A stretch of 64,000 nt of DNA from Nigrospora sphaerica (taxonomy: Eukaryota; Ascomycota; Sordariomycetes; Amphisphaeriales; Apiosporaceae). A program made the position numbers and the translations under genes. The notes beneath the pieces were generated by a model. It was not told the origin of the DNA. It searched no databases and saw nothing but the letters and a program-made list of their open reading frames with translations. How positions within the stretch are numbered: position 1 is the stretch's first letter; every line of letters begins with the position of its first letter. Shown one piece after another: positions 45,061-55,541 of the stretch. The stretch covers positions 2,728,001-2,792,000 of the forward strand of contig JAGVVL010000017.1 in NCBI GenBank assembly GCA_018287875.1, given 5' to 3'.

Positions 45061-46998
45061 TAGTCCACGACGGCGAGGCTGCTTTGTGTGAATTACGGCG
45101 CAAAGGATGGGATGACAACGCCAACGTGAAAGACGGCATTAGGCCGTCATCATCTCCCACCAGAAAGTGACCCAGGAGGTCATTTACGACCTCGAAAGTC
45201 GTGTCACCACACAGGAATAAAAGGATGGCATTCTCAAAATTCTCCGCAGTGTCCCCTCAGAACAAATGCGGCCACGCGAACTACCTAAGTCACGGATTAA
45301 AGCTGAAGCACCCTGAATCCCACCGGGGTACACTATGGTCTTTCATCTCGCGACCACCAGCGCCACACGAGTAGGTCTGGCATGGCTTTGGCAAGGAGGT
45401 TTCACATGCAGGCGGAAGCTGGACGGCCCGAGCCGCTCGCAAGGGGCATGCATTTACTTTCTGGGGTTGTGTCCTGAATATTGAAACGCTCGGAGGCCGA
45501 CGACCAGGAATATGTACCCCGAATAAAGCGGGTGTGCCGCAGAGATATTTCCCTATCCGAAATGGCTTGCCGTCCATGCCAGGACCATGCCAGGACCATG
45601 CCAGGAAGGGAGTGCCGTTGCTTATGTACATTAATGGCAAAAGGGGGCGGTATTGATTGCTTGGCACACGTCGGATACCGGAGCAACGGCTCGATGAAGG
45701 GCCACATAGTATCACAGCTCTTCCCAGATAATTAGGGGGGGGGGTGGTTTGACCCATAGCTAAAACGAGTAATTGAACCTAAGTGAGACGAAAGCCTAGT
45801 GAAAGTGTACTGCGTTACAACGTGGAGTATTGTGGCTTTCAGGGCCCTGCGCTGTGTCGATATCCCCGGTCTGCCACGTCTTGATTTACTGGCTTAACCG
45901 ATGTATTAGGGTAGGAAACTACGATTCCTTGGTTGCAAAGTCAGCGGCAATTAGGAAGAAAGGAGGCGTATTCGTCAATATCAGGGGAAAAACTGGGGTT
46001 GGTTCCTTGCCCCCCGTCTTCGTATTTTTCAAAGTCGATGGTCTGCTGTTGGCGCTTGGGACCAAAACATGTAAGAAGAAGCATTTAGACGATATGTTGT
46101 TTCGCTACCGCTGTTCCTGCTACTAGCTGAGGACCGATGCCTTCAGAACGGCCAGACGCAGAGACTGACTGGCAGAGTTCCTTGGTTTGCCCTCCGCCGC
46201 TGAGAAAGACATTTATTAGCTTGCATAAGAGAACAAAGCAATATGATGGACCGTAAAGCCTTCTTTTACAAACGAACAACGCAACCGGTGCTTTGTAGAG
46301 GTTTGCACAGGCCAGTACTAAAAATATGGCTACTCCTCACACTTTTCCCTCTTTACTATCAGCCCTTCACCAGGAATAAGTTCTTCCCCCGAACAGAGGC
46401 AACCGAGAGCAACGACTAAACGACCAACCGGTTCCAGCCCACGCAACCACCGTGTGCCGCGTAGACGACGGCGTGACCGCAGTCGACAGCCAAGACGACA
46501 GTGCCATGTACCGAAAGTGCATGGAATCCAAGGGCACCTGTGTACGCGACGAGGGAGATATATGGTCGTAAGCGGGCTCACCCCGGGGGAACGGTTATAA
46601 CATACTTGCTCTAGAAACGATGTACAGAGCCATGCCTCTCAAACCCAATTAAACGTTAGAATGGACACCGAATTCGACTTTGAGCCCATCAGTCCTATGA
46701 CCCGGCTCCCGGAAACCCGTTCCATCCCCGGTCGTCTTTCTGACGTCACCGGCTTTCCCATGTGTAGCGGCCGGGTTTCATCAGGGCCGCGTCCGCCTCG
46801 GTTGCCCAACGGAGGTGGAAGCTGTGGTGACGTATTCGGTGGTAACTCGTGCAAGAGGTTACTAAGCAGGCACCTAACTACCAACGGCGATCGCCCGTTA
46901 CAATCCAAATAGACAGCCACGGCAACTAGGCCTTCACCGGCGGCGGGGACGCCCGCTACGGGAACCGCGTCTATTTGGCGCGGCGGCCCCGGGGCCGG
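45061..46998. other. Intergenic region
   Basis: About 1.9 kb. A triple near-tandem repeat of a 12-base unit (ccatgccaggac) lies at about 45575-45606, and a poly-G run at about 45736-45744. A small frame at 46661-46912 (+) begins MDTEFDFEPISP but lacks other support. Nothing else convincing. Confidence 0.5.
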
Positions 46999-49478
46999 TC
47001 AATACTCGATTTTGAAGACCCAGGCCCACTGGTCGGCTTGCCACATGTCGGGGGTGACGTGCAGGCGGACGCCGCGGCCGCCGTCGAGGGCGTCGACGCG
47101 GACGGGCTCGCCGGCGCGGGCGCCGCCGACGACGGTGACGCGGTCGCCCTCGACCCAGGGGACGGGGGTGTCGCGGAGGTCGACGGGCCTTCCGGCGGCG
47201 GCGGCGGCGGCGGTGGCGTTGAGGAGCAGGACGTAGAAGGCGTCGGGGGTGGTGGTGAAGCGGGCGTCGACGGCGTCGGCGACGAGCTGGGGCGTGACGG
47301 GCCAGTACGTCGTGTTGAAGAGGGCCTCGGCGTGGTCGGCGATCCAGGCGCCGGCGGCGCGCAGGTTCCGCTGCATGACGTCGAGGATGACGCCGTCGGC
47401 CGTGGGGCCGACGTCGAGCAGCAGGTTGCCGTTCTTGGCGACGATGTCGACGAGGCCGGCGACGATGGCGGCGGCGTCGAGGTAGCGCTCGTCGGGCGTC
47501 GCCCGGTTGTACCCGTACGAGAAAGGGTCCATGCCGAGGTTGCTCTCCCACTTGCGCCGCTGCACGGCGCCGTAGCGCGCGTACTCGGGCGTGTCGAAGT
47601 CGCCGGGCAGGCCGCAGCGCGCGTTGAGCGACACCTGTCGGCCCTGCGCCGCCGCCGCGTTGAACCAGGCGGCCGCGAAGCGCGCCGTGTCGTTGGGCCC
47701 GCCGATGTCGCACCACATGATCTCGGTCTCGTAGCGCTCGTCGAGCGCCAGGATCTCCATCTCGGGCACGACGAGGTCCGCCACGAAGTCGTCGACGGGC
47801 ACGTAGCCCGCGTACGGCAGCGTCTCGTTGGTGAAGGGGTTCGTGGCGTTGCCGCCCGGCCACGAGCCGAACCCGAGCGCCTTGTAGTCGGGATGGAACC
47901 ACTCGGGCAGGCTGAAGTAGACGGCCCGGTGCAGGTGCGGCTGGTGCTCGCGGGCCGCCTCGAACAGCTCGCCGACGAGGTCGCGGTGCGGCGGCAGCGC
48001 CACCGACGTCCGCCCCGTGATGTCGGCGGGGATGTCGAAGATGGCGTAGCCGTCGTGGTGCTTCGAGACCTGGACAAAGTACTGCGCGCCGCTGTCGGCG
48101 AAGAGGTCGACCCAGTCGCGCGCCGAGAAGGCGCTGGCGGTGAAGTTGGCGATGAAGTCGTCGTAGACGACGTCGGGGCCGTACGTCTCGAGATGGTACT
48201 CCTGGAAGGCGCGGTTCGTGGGGTCGTTCACGGACCACCAGTACCACTCGGCGTAGGACTCGTTCGGGTATACGTTGCCCCAGCCCGGCACCGCGTAGAC
48301 GCCCCAGTGGATGAAGATGCCGAACTTGGCGTCGTTGAACCAGTCGGGGGACTCATGGCCGTAGACGGAGTCGTACGTGGGCTCGTAGTCCCGGATGCCG
48401 TAGACGGCGTCGATCGTCTGGCTGGCCATCGACGTGCCGTCCTCGGTCTGCACGACCACGGTCGCGATCCCCTCGGTCCCGGGGGCGACGCCGTCTTCGT
48501 TGACCACGCCCACTTCGGCAATGACTTGGTCGCCAGGGCGCAGCCGCTTGACGCGTGCGGGCTTGACCGTCTTGAGGCCGGGCGACTCGACCGAGACGGT
48601 GGCGGTGTGGTTGGACAGCAGCCACCCGGAGCCGACGTTGTTGAGAATGACCTCGACGATCTGCGTCTTGTTGGTCCCCTCGACCCATTTCTGCGTCGTC
48701 CGGGCGTGTTGGACTTCGAGCCGTGGCAGCTCGCCGCCCTCGTAATCCGCAGCGGCGGGCAGCAGGGAGACGGCAAAGACGTGCAGCTTCGTGGCGATCT
48801 TGCCGCCGCCTACGCCGCTGCCCTCGCCCACGGGGACGGGCAGAGTGAGCGAGGTCAGTTCTTTGGTCGAGTCGAGCCAGTTGGTGGTCTGGAAGATGTT
48901 GGAGCGGTTGTAGACGACCGACTCGTTGGCGAAGTGGTACGGCATCACGAGGTCGCCGCCGAACGGGTACGGCCAGTTCCACCAGGCCGGTACCAGGACT
49001 TGCGCCGCCGTCTGGCTGCCGTCGGCGTAGGTCGCGTTGATGGAGCCGCCGGCGAGTCCGCTCTCGGCCGCCGCGAGCATCGATACGCGGACGTAGCGGC
49101 CCCGGGGAACCTCGATCCTCTGGCCGTCCGAGATGACGTTGTCGTTGCCCGAGGCCCTGTACTGGGGAAACGAGAAGTTGAAGCCGTCGTACATGAGCGT
49201 GGCGGGCGGCATGAACTCGGCGGGATAGCATCCTGCAGACATGTCCCTTAGCTACGAACCCTCTTCGCCCCTTGCTGTGGGTGCTTGCTGGACTTACGTC
49301 CCGTCCCGTCCAAGTCGGCATCCCCGCCCGTCCGGCCGAAGCCGCGGTTGTTAAACAGGGCTGCCACGTCGAGGGGTATCGACCGCGACGTCTCGTTGGT
49401 GTTACCCTTGTGTTGCGGTTGAATCACAAGTTGCGCAGCCGCGCACGCGGCGAAGACAGCCCACGCGGATCCCAGCAT
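46999..49478 (-). CDS. Secreted GH29 alpha-L-fucosidase
   Basis: 804 aa from exons 49298-49478 and 46999-49232 (65-nt intron, C|GA in phase). The start at 49478 gives a signal peptide (MLGSAWAVFAACAAAQLVIQ). Residues about 75-340 form a beta-rich N-terminal extension; the GH29 catalytic domain follows (about 350-690). It begins WFNDAKFGIFIHWGVYAVPG, continues with QYFVQVSKHHDGYAIFD, and carries the predicted nucleophile Asp near 569 in EIMWCDIGGPND. A C-terminal beta domain completes it (NLLLDVGPTADG just before). It hydrolyses terminal alpha-L-fucosides of glycans or plant wall polymers outside the cell. Several N-glycosylation sequons are present. The ATG at 49242 opens the second exon's frame inside the intron and is not the start. 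Confidence 0.93.
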
Positions 49479-50514
49479 ATCGACTATGATCCCCGCTCGG
49501 GATAGGTACTCGGACACGGATCGATGGACACTTTGGCCCAGCGGGCGAGTTGCCACTTATAGGGCACTTGCGGAACGGCTGATAACGCCCAGGGCCGAAG
49601 ACGGCGCAGGCGCCCGTCCGGCTCGCGCCGCCGTACCTCTCCGCCACGCCGCGCCCGAGATGCGATTGGAACCCCGCGCCTCTTGGTAACGTTACTATAA
49701 GATCCAAGGTCAAGTCCCGTTCGCGGTGGGTCGCCGTTAGAAAGGAGGATAGTCTCGGCCGACGATCCCCCCAAATCGGGCGCCGCGCGGGGAAAACACC
49801 AAACCAGGCATTTCCCGGACGACCCGCGGTCCACGTCCCGACGTCATGGCACATGACGAAATCAACACGGCCTGGGCTAGCTCAGCAGGTACTCCAAACG
49901 TCTCGAAGCGAAAGATAGGATACGATCCCACCTCACATCAAGCTCGGCGACGCCCCTCTCTAGTAGTCTCGGAGCCATTTATCGCCGCCAATGAGAAGTC
50001 ACCCGACTCGTCGTGCTCCAACCCTCGCATCGAATCAACTTGTCCTACCGCAAGTGAAAGCCTGGGAATAGGCAAACCGGCGTCCATTTCTTGACAAATC
50101 CCCGGCCGTTGCCCGCTCTTCAAAGCAGGGACTCTGTCCTGTTCTGCTGGAGGCAACATAGCCGGCGGCGCTGCCGTTAAGGGCACCCGCTGTCAAGGAT
50201 CAAAGTCGTCGCGGGGTTTAGCCCCAGTAGCCTCCATGACCTTCATGATATTTTCCCGTTTTCTGATCTCGGTTGCGATTCGGGTGTGAGTGTAATGCCC
50301 GATGCCCGTCTTCGGGGCACGTCAGTAGGTAGTTATTGTCGGACCTGCGGGCTGTGGTTTCTGTAACGAGGCCGGTGTATTGCTGGATGGCACGAGGTCC
50401 TCTAGATTATTTAGGCGATATATAAGCCATGGTAACCTATGCACGCTGGTAAGACGCCTACGTTACCAACACTAGAAGAAGCAAAGAGCGCTGCTGGTAA
50501 TTCTCAACTTGTTT

Positions 50515-50555
<41 letters not shown>

Positions 50556-51974
50556 GCTGCTGCTGCTGCTGGAATTGGAAACAATGTTTCTGCTTGTTCT
50601 CCACATGATGGAACGTGGAATACGGATTTGAAGCCTATGATTCGTGAGTACATAGTTACTCAAATAGATTCTGTGATGCGGCGTTATGGAAAAGTGGGCT
50701 GTGGTAGAGCCGGACCTGACTTTGAAGAAGCTCGAGAACCGCTCATAGATTTCCAATACCGAGTACGGTACTCATCTATGCCTTTTATACTACGGTTGCA
50801 GGGGAAGGAAAATAACCCATTGGCCAATCTCCAATCGAGAAGTAACAATGGTCAAATGGTGCGTGATAACTCAAGGTATGGACTACATAGGATCGTGACT
50901 TTACGCTACACAGTACCAGGAAGACACTCTTCACCCCCGAGTGAAACGATGATCTATACCCACGACTGTTGGTCCACCTCCCTGTCGTGAATACCGAACT
51001 AAGGTCCGGAGCGAGGTGAGTTGATGCTGTAGGTCCGCTTTGCCGCCTTATGCCGGGGGTGGGAGGGCCTTGGGGTTGAGATATACGAGCGCGGGCGGAC
51101 CTCCTCCCATTCTGTCGAGCAGTGTCTTCGACCTGACGGGGGTAGTCCCGGTCAAGCTTTCGCCAAGCGATAGGAGGAGTGCTTGTGCTCCGTATGTGCG
51201 TTGGCATGCTTTCCTCCTCCCTTTCCTTTTGCCTGCCGTACCACGGGTCGGTCGTAATGATTACTTGATGAACCGCCGGCCCCGGGCGTCTCAGCTGTTC
51301 CCGTGCTCTCGCTCGCAAGGGACGCGAAGCCCGCCCGTCTGCCGTTTATTTCCAGAAACGGAAGGCCGACGGCCACTCAGCCGCTTAAGGAACCACTCTC
51401 GCTTCCGTCGGCGCGCGCCCCCATTGGCCCCGGGGGCAAATGCCTCAGGCTTCCGTGTCATATTCCCGCGCCCCCGTCACATCGGACGTGCCCCCCGGGA
51501 AATCATATTACGTGAGTTTTACACCACCGAAACCCTTTCCCCGGCGGCCCGGGGGGTCCCCTTGTCTCGCTGGGCCCGGCGTTCGCCTTGTCCATGTTCC
51601 CAGGACAGACATCGACCCGCTGTGACAGCAGCAGGACCACCGCCTTCCCGCTGGGTTCAAAGAGCGTTATTTTCCTGCACACCGCTTGGGCATGACAGCA
51701 CGCATTGGCTTTCCGCGCCGACACGGTGTCTCCCGCTGGTTGTACCTCGATCGGGCAGCGTCTCAGGAACACGTGGGCATGACTGTCCGGTCCCCAAACC
51801 TTGTCGCGAGGTTTAAGACGCGTGGGGTGGTAGGCATGGAAGAACATATTGGGCTGCTGACCGACTCGCCCTCGCTCTTCCTCTGCCTCTTGTCGCTCTG
51901 TTTGCCCTCGACCGACCAGTATTATCGCATTTCCACACCAGGACCGCTTCGTCTGCTCTCTGTTCCCCCAAGCC
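49479..51974. other. Intergenic region, 2.5 kb, with a trinucleotide repeat
   Basis: Promoter side of the fucosidase and of the RING gene. The frame at 50439-50990 (+) is open only because of the triplet repeat inside it; the remainder has no protein-like features. Frames at 51040-51816 (+) and 51503-52333 (-) are GC-rich and lack motifs. No gene called. Confidence 0.5.
50518..50571. repeat. (TTG)13(CTG)5 microsatellite
   Basis: Thirteen TTG triplets (50518-50556) run directly into five CTG triplets (50557-50571), perfect in both blocks. It lies in intergenic DNA. Confidence 0.95.
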
Positions 51975-52716
51975 ATGGCCGGCGCCGTCCCCTCTGTCAA
52001 CAGCGCGCCCAGTCGGATTAGCGACGTAGCAGCGGGCGTCAGCACCGCCATCGCGCTCATCTTCGTCATGGTCCTGGTGATCGCGCGCCGCTCGCGCCCG
52101 GTGCGCCCCCCCGGTGTGTCGAGAGAGGCGGGTACAAACGGCCGCCGTAGTGGTTTGGTAGCAGCTTTGCGCGCCGTCAAATCCCGCGCGCCGCGGACCC
52201 GTTCGGACTGCGTCGATGTCGAAGCCGGGCACAGGCTTCCGGCGAAGCGACGGCCGCTCGCTCGCCTCTGGCCGAGCCCGACGCGTCCGCAGGTGCCCCG
52301 GAGCGCTCGGCGACAGACGCCGAACTGTCCCATCTGTGCCGGCGACTACGTCAGCGGGTCGCTTCTACAGGAGCTGCCCTGTGGCCACCTCTGCCACTCC
52401 TCCTGCGTCGCCCGCTGGCTGAACGAGTTTGAAGTCATTTGTCCGCTATGGCGCGTATTCTCTTCCCCCGGCACATTCCCAATATACACCCCCGATCGGA
52501 TACTAACGTGCATTTTGCTGGGGTCAGTCCAGTCGACCTGACGCCAGCCTATCTGGCGAAGGCGGTGCCCGCCCCGAAAAGGGCCGTGATGGCAACCATG
52601 CAGAAACCGTGAGCGAGATGCGGGTCGAATTTTGGTCGTGCTCCCACACGGGAAACAAGAGCAGTACTATTTGTTGCCTTTCTATCGAGTACCAAGTCGC
52701 CCCGGCTCCCCTCTAA
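51975..52716 (+). CDS. RING-H2 membrane protein with altered last zinc ligand
   Basis: 222 aa if the intron 52455-52527 (GTATTC...CTAAC...TCAG) is removed; unspliced, the frame ends at 52541. One membrane span near the N-terminus (VSTAIALIFVMVLVIA, about 23-38), then a basic linker and a RING-H2: CPIC (about 117-120), CGHLCHSSC (about 133-141), ARWLNEF, then C-P-L-W where the family has C-P-x-C. Seven of eight zinc ligands are present; the eighth is Trp (TGG at 52449-52451). The architecture resembles RING-H2 E3 ligases of the endomembrane system. Loss of the last ligand may abolish E2 binding, or the base may be an error. It faces the amino-acid transporter tail to tail. Confidence 0.6.
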
Positions 52717-52826
52717 GCGAGGGCGTTACCACAAGTATTTTGACTTGGGCGGTAGGCAGGCCAAGTAGTGGAGGGATGCACCCTAGGGGGTCCCTCACTT
52801 TGGCTGGGTGGTTCGTAAGGAGCCTG

Positions 52827-54915
52827 CTAGACCGGACTGGTACAAGTAAAGCTGGTGGTGGTTCCGCTCGCGAACGCACCCATGAGCTGTGTAATGGCCG
52901 CGTAACAGCCCAATCCGCAGGTGACCAAGCCGCCCACGAAGTAGAGAATATACGCCACGTTCAAGAACGGGTGCTTCATGAACCCGCGGACGTATCGGCG
53001 CACCCCTCGGTCCGCGTATTGAAAGATCCCCGTGGCCGGATCGAACCGCTCCGTCTCGCCCACAATGGCATCCCGTCGGATGCGGAATGCCACCATTCCC
53101 AGCGCCGGTAGAATGTAAGTGAACAGCACGCCGAATACGGCGCCCGTTAGCCCTGAAATCAGCGCGAATTGTGGCACCGCGGCTGCCACGACGAACCCCA
53201 GGATCCAGTACACGGGGGCGAGGACGGCCCACCAGACCTTGCCGGCGCCCGTGTGCAGCGGAGGAAAGCCCAACAGCTTCTCGAGGACTTCAATGTAAGC
53301 AATCTTCAGTCCGATGTTGCCTGTACCGCGCGTCAGTCGTCCTTGCCCTGCGATCCTGGCCCAATGGCCTCCCCCTCTCCGCACGTACCGAAAAGGCCGC
53401 AGGCCACGAGGTTCATGAAGAGGTTGATGACGTTCAGCGCCGTCTGCCACTTGTAGTGGGAGACGCCCTGAACGGCGGGCGCGTATGTGTATTGGCCGTG
53501 GTAGTGGTAGACGACGGTGCCGAAGACGACGTACATGACGTAGATGAAGAGCTGGGCGCAGAGGAGGCTCTTCCAGAAGTCGAGCGGGTGCCGCATCTCG
53601 GCCATGAAGAAGACGAAGAGCGCGGTCCCGCCGTACACCAGCATCGTCTGGTTGAGGCCGTTCACCGCCGCCACGAGGCCCGTGCCGCCCGTGGCGAAGC
53701 CCGCGGGCGGCGTGCTGGCAAACGTAGCGATGGGGCCTGGCGCCCACTGCGGCCCGAATGAGGCCATGACGGCGTCGAAGTTGGGCGCGTAGTTGGCCGC
53801 GAGACCCATGCTATCCAGCGGCCCCCCCGGTCAGTCGAGTCCAAAGCCTCGGCGGCAGCGGCAACAGACCGCGAGGAGAGAGAGAGAGAGAGAGAGATGA
53901 AAATTTTTTTTTTGGAAAAAAAACCTGTACATACACGATGAGGACGACCAAGAGGTTAAAAAGCACACCGATATTGGCGAGCCAGGCGAAGCGCTGCAGG
54001 GTGCGGATCTGGCCGATGATGAAGCCGGCTGCGCAGAAGATGACGAGGCACGCGATGAAGCAGAGGCCGCGGTTGGACGCGCCGTCGCCGGGCGGGCCCC
54101 GCGCCATCTGCGCGATGCCCTGCCCGTTCAGAAGGACGATGAATCCCAGCACGACGACAAGCTGCACCGTCTGCGCCACGTTGACAAAGTGCCGCATGGC
54201 CGGGCCGAAGAGGCGGCCAAACACGTCGGCGAAGTTGCGCACCGGGTACCGGTCCGAGTCCAAGGCGAGGAAAAGCTTCCACAGGATGAACCCCGAACTG
54301 GAAGGGGGACAGGGCCGCGCTTTGTTTAGTACTACAACGGAAAGCTCTTGCTCTTCTTCCTCCGGACGGGGGGGGCAACCGGCGTGGACCGGGGGGATAC
54401 CTACTAGCCAGACAAGAAACCGAAGACGGTATACATGGCAAACGCGGGCCCGTAGCCCAGCTGCGCGAACGACCACCTACAAGAAATTCACAGACACGCT
54501 TACATCAGTTCGGTCATCTCCCGCTCGGCGGCGACGCTAATGGGTGGCTCTCAAGGCAGAAGGGAAAGAAAAAGAAACAGGAAACGTACGGCACCTGCGA
54601 GGGCCCCAAGACATCGGTGGCGATGAGGTAAAAGACGCTGCTCCAGCCGGCCGTCCGTAGGGCCCGGCTCGCCTCGGTCCATTCGGCCTCGGTGACGACA
54701 CTGTTGCCGGTGCTGGTCGAAGATGCCAGCGCGTGGCCCGTCGTGAGCGCCGTCGGGCCACCCAGGGCGGCGCGCCGTTCCTCCGCAGCCCGCGTCACCG
54801 CCGCGTAGTACAGGTACTCTTCGAAGGCGACGTGCCCGTCGTCGCCGTCTGGCCGTGGGGACGACGACGCAAAGGCGACGGCGTCCTTCGGCTCCACGGT
54901 AGTCGTCATCGTCAT
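52827..54915 (-). CDS. Amino-acid transporter, AAAP (Aa_trans) family
   Basis: 558 aa. Exons 54590-54915, 54405-54476, 53935-54297, 53389-53810 and 52827-53320 join in phase. A hydrophilic N-terminus of about 85 residues precedes some ten to eleven hydrophobic segments. Family-typical parts: SVFYLIATDVLGPSQVP in TM1, then FAQLGYGPAFAMYTVFGFLS, SGFILWKLFLALDSDRYPVR, and GLNQTMLVYGGTALFVFFMAEMR with the later WAVLAPVYWILGFVVAAAVP. It resembles the fungal neutral amino-acid permeases (mtr/N-system group), moving amino acids with protons or ions across the plasma or vacuolar membrane. Substrate cannot be told from sequence. The start at 54915 is preferred over the ATG at 54990. Confidence 0.88.
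53811..53934 (-). repeat. Intron with GA microsatellite and homopolymers
   Basis: Intron 3 of the transporter carries a (GA)n tract of about 10 units near 53875-53897 and poly-T/poly-A runs near 53903-53923 on the plus strand. Confidence 0.85.
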
Positions 54916-55541
54916 GGGAGGATTCCGTTGCCGCAAGAAGATGAAGAAGAAGGGGGGTTGCAGTGAAATTGTGTTGTCTCGCTCGTCCATGAGCTCCGGG
55001 GCCGGATTCGGGCACCTCCTTGCCTTTTATCTGTTGCCGGTGTAGACCGATCCGTGACGAGGCCGACCGTGTTTCCAGTGCCATATCAAGAAGGTCCGTA
55101 AGAATGCATGCAAGGCCTGTATGGTCAGGGGTTTCACTATCTATTCGCAGTGGCGAGGTAGTATTGCATGTAAGCCGTAGTCATGCATCAAGCCTCCAGG
55201 CCCAATAGCGAGCGGCGAAGCTGCACACGTAGACGTGGTACTGCAGCATAGTCGTTTTCTCTTCGTTTACCGAAAAGTCTAGATCCCCAAATGCCGCAAA
55301 CCTCCCGATCTGGCTGCAGCTGTGTACTTGCATCTTCTGGGTGCCAAAGACAGTACTCAATGACCTTTCCGGTTCGAAGCCAGCGGGCTGAGGCTGTCCT
55401 ATGCCCGTTCGAGGGACCCAACATTGCAAGAAGCCCGCAAGTCCAACGGTGAGCGCGGAAACCAACATAGTCGTAGATTATCATATGGTCGTGGAGCGTA
55501 TAGTTTAGCCATGTTCCCCTCTACCCTGCCAGGACGCCCTA
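54916..55541. other. Intergenic region
   Basis: Transporter promoter plus 3' flank of the TRAPPC11 gene. Nothing else seen; the GGTTCGAAGCC at about 55372 resembles a tRNA B box but no acceptor or anticodon stem accompanies it. Confidence 0.5.

Noticed and set aside
46975..49251. 758-aa plus-strand frame opposite the fucosidase
   Set aside because: Asp/Val/Gly/Arg-rich shadow; GH29 motifs lie on the minus strand.
49248..49556. 102-aa minus frame overlapping the fucosidase start as a separate gene
   Set aside because: Its end is the unspliced intron of the fucosidase; its middle is the fucosidase signal peptide exon.
50439..50990. 183-aa frame with poly-Val/poly-Ala
   Set aside because: Kept open by the (TTG)n(CTG)n microsatellite; the rest has no protein-like features.
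51503..52333. 276-aa minus frame overlapping the RING gene
   Set aside because: Arg/Gly/Ala-rich with no motif; the RING ligands are on the plus strand.
55365..55385. tRNA B-box-like GGTTCGAAGCC
   Set aside because: No A box or acceptor stem at the right distance.
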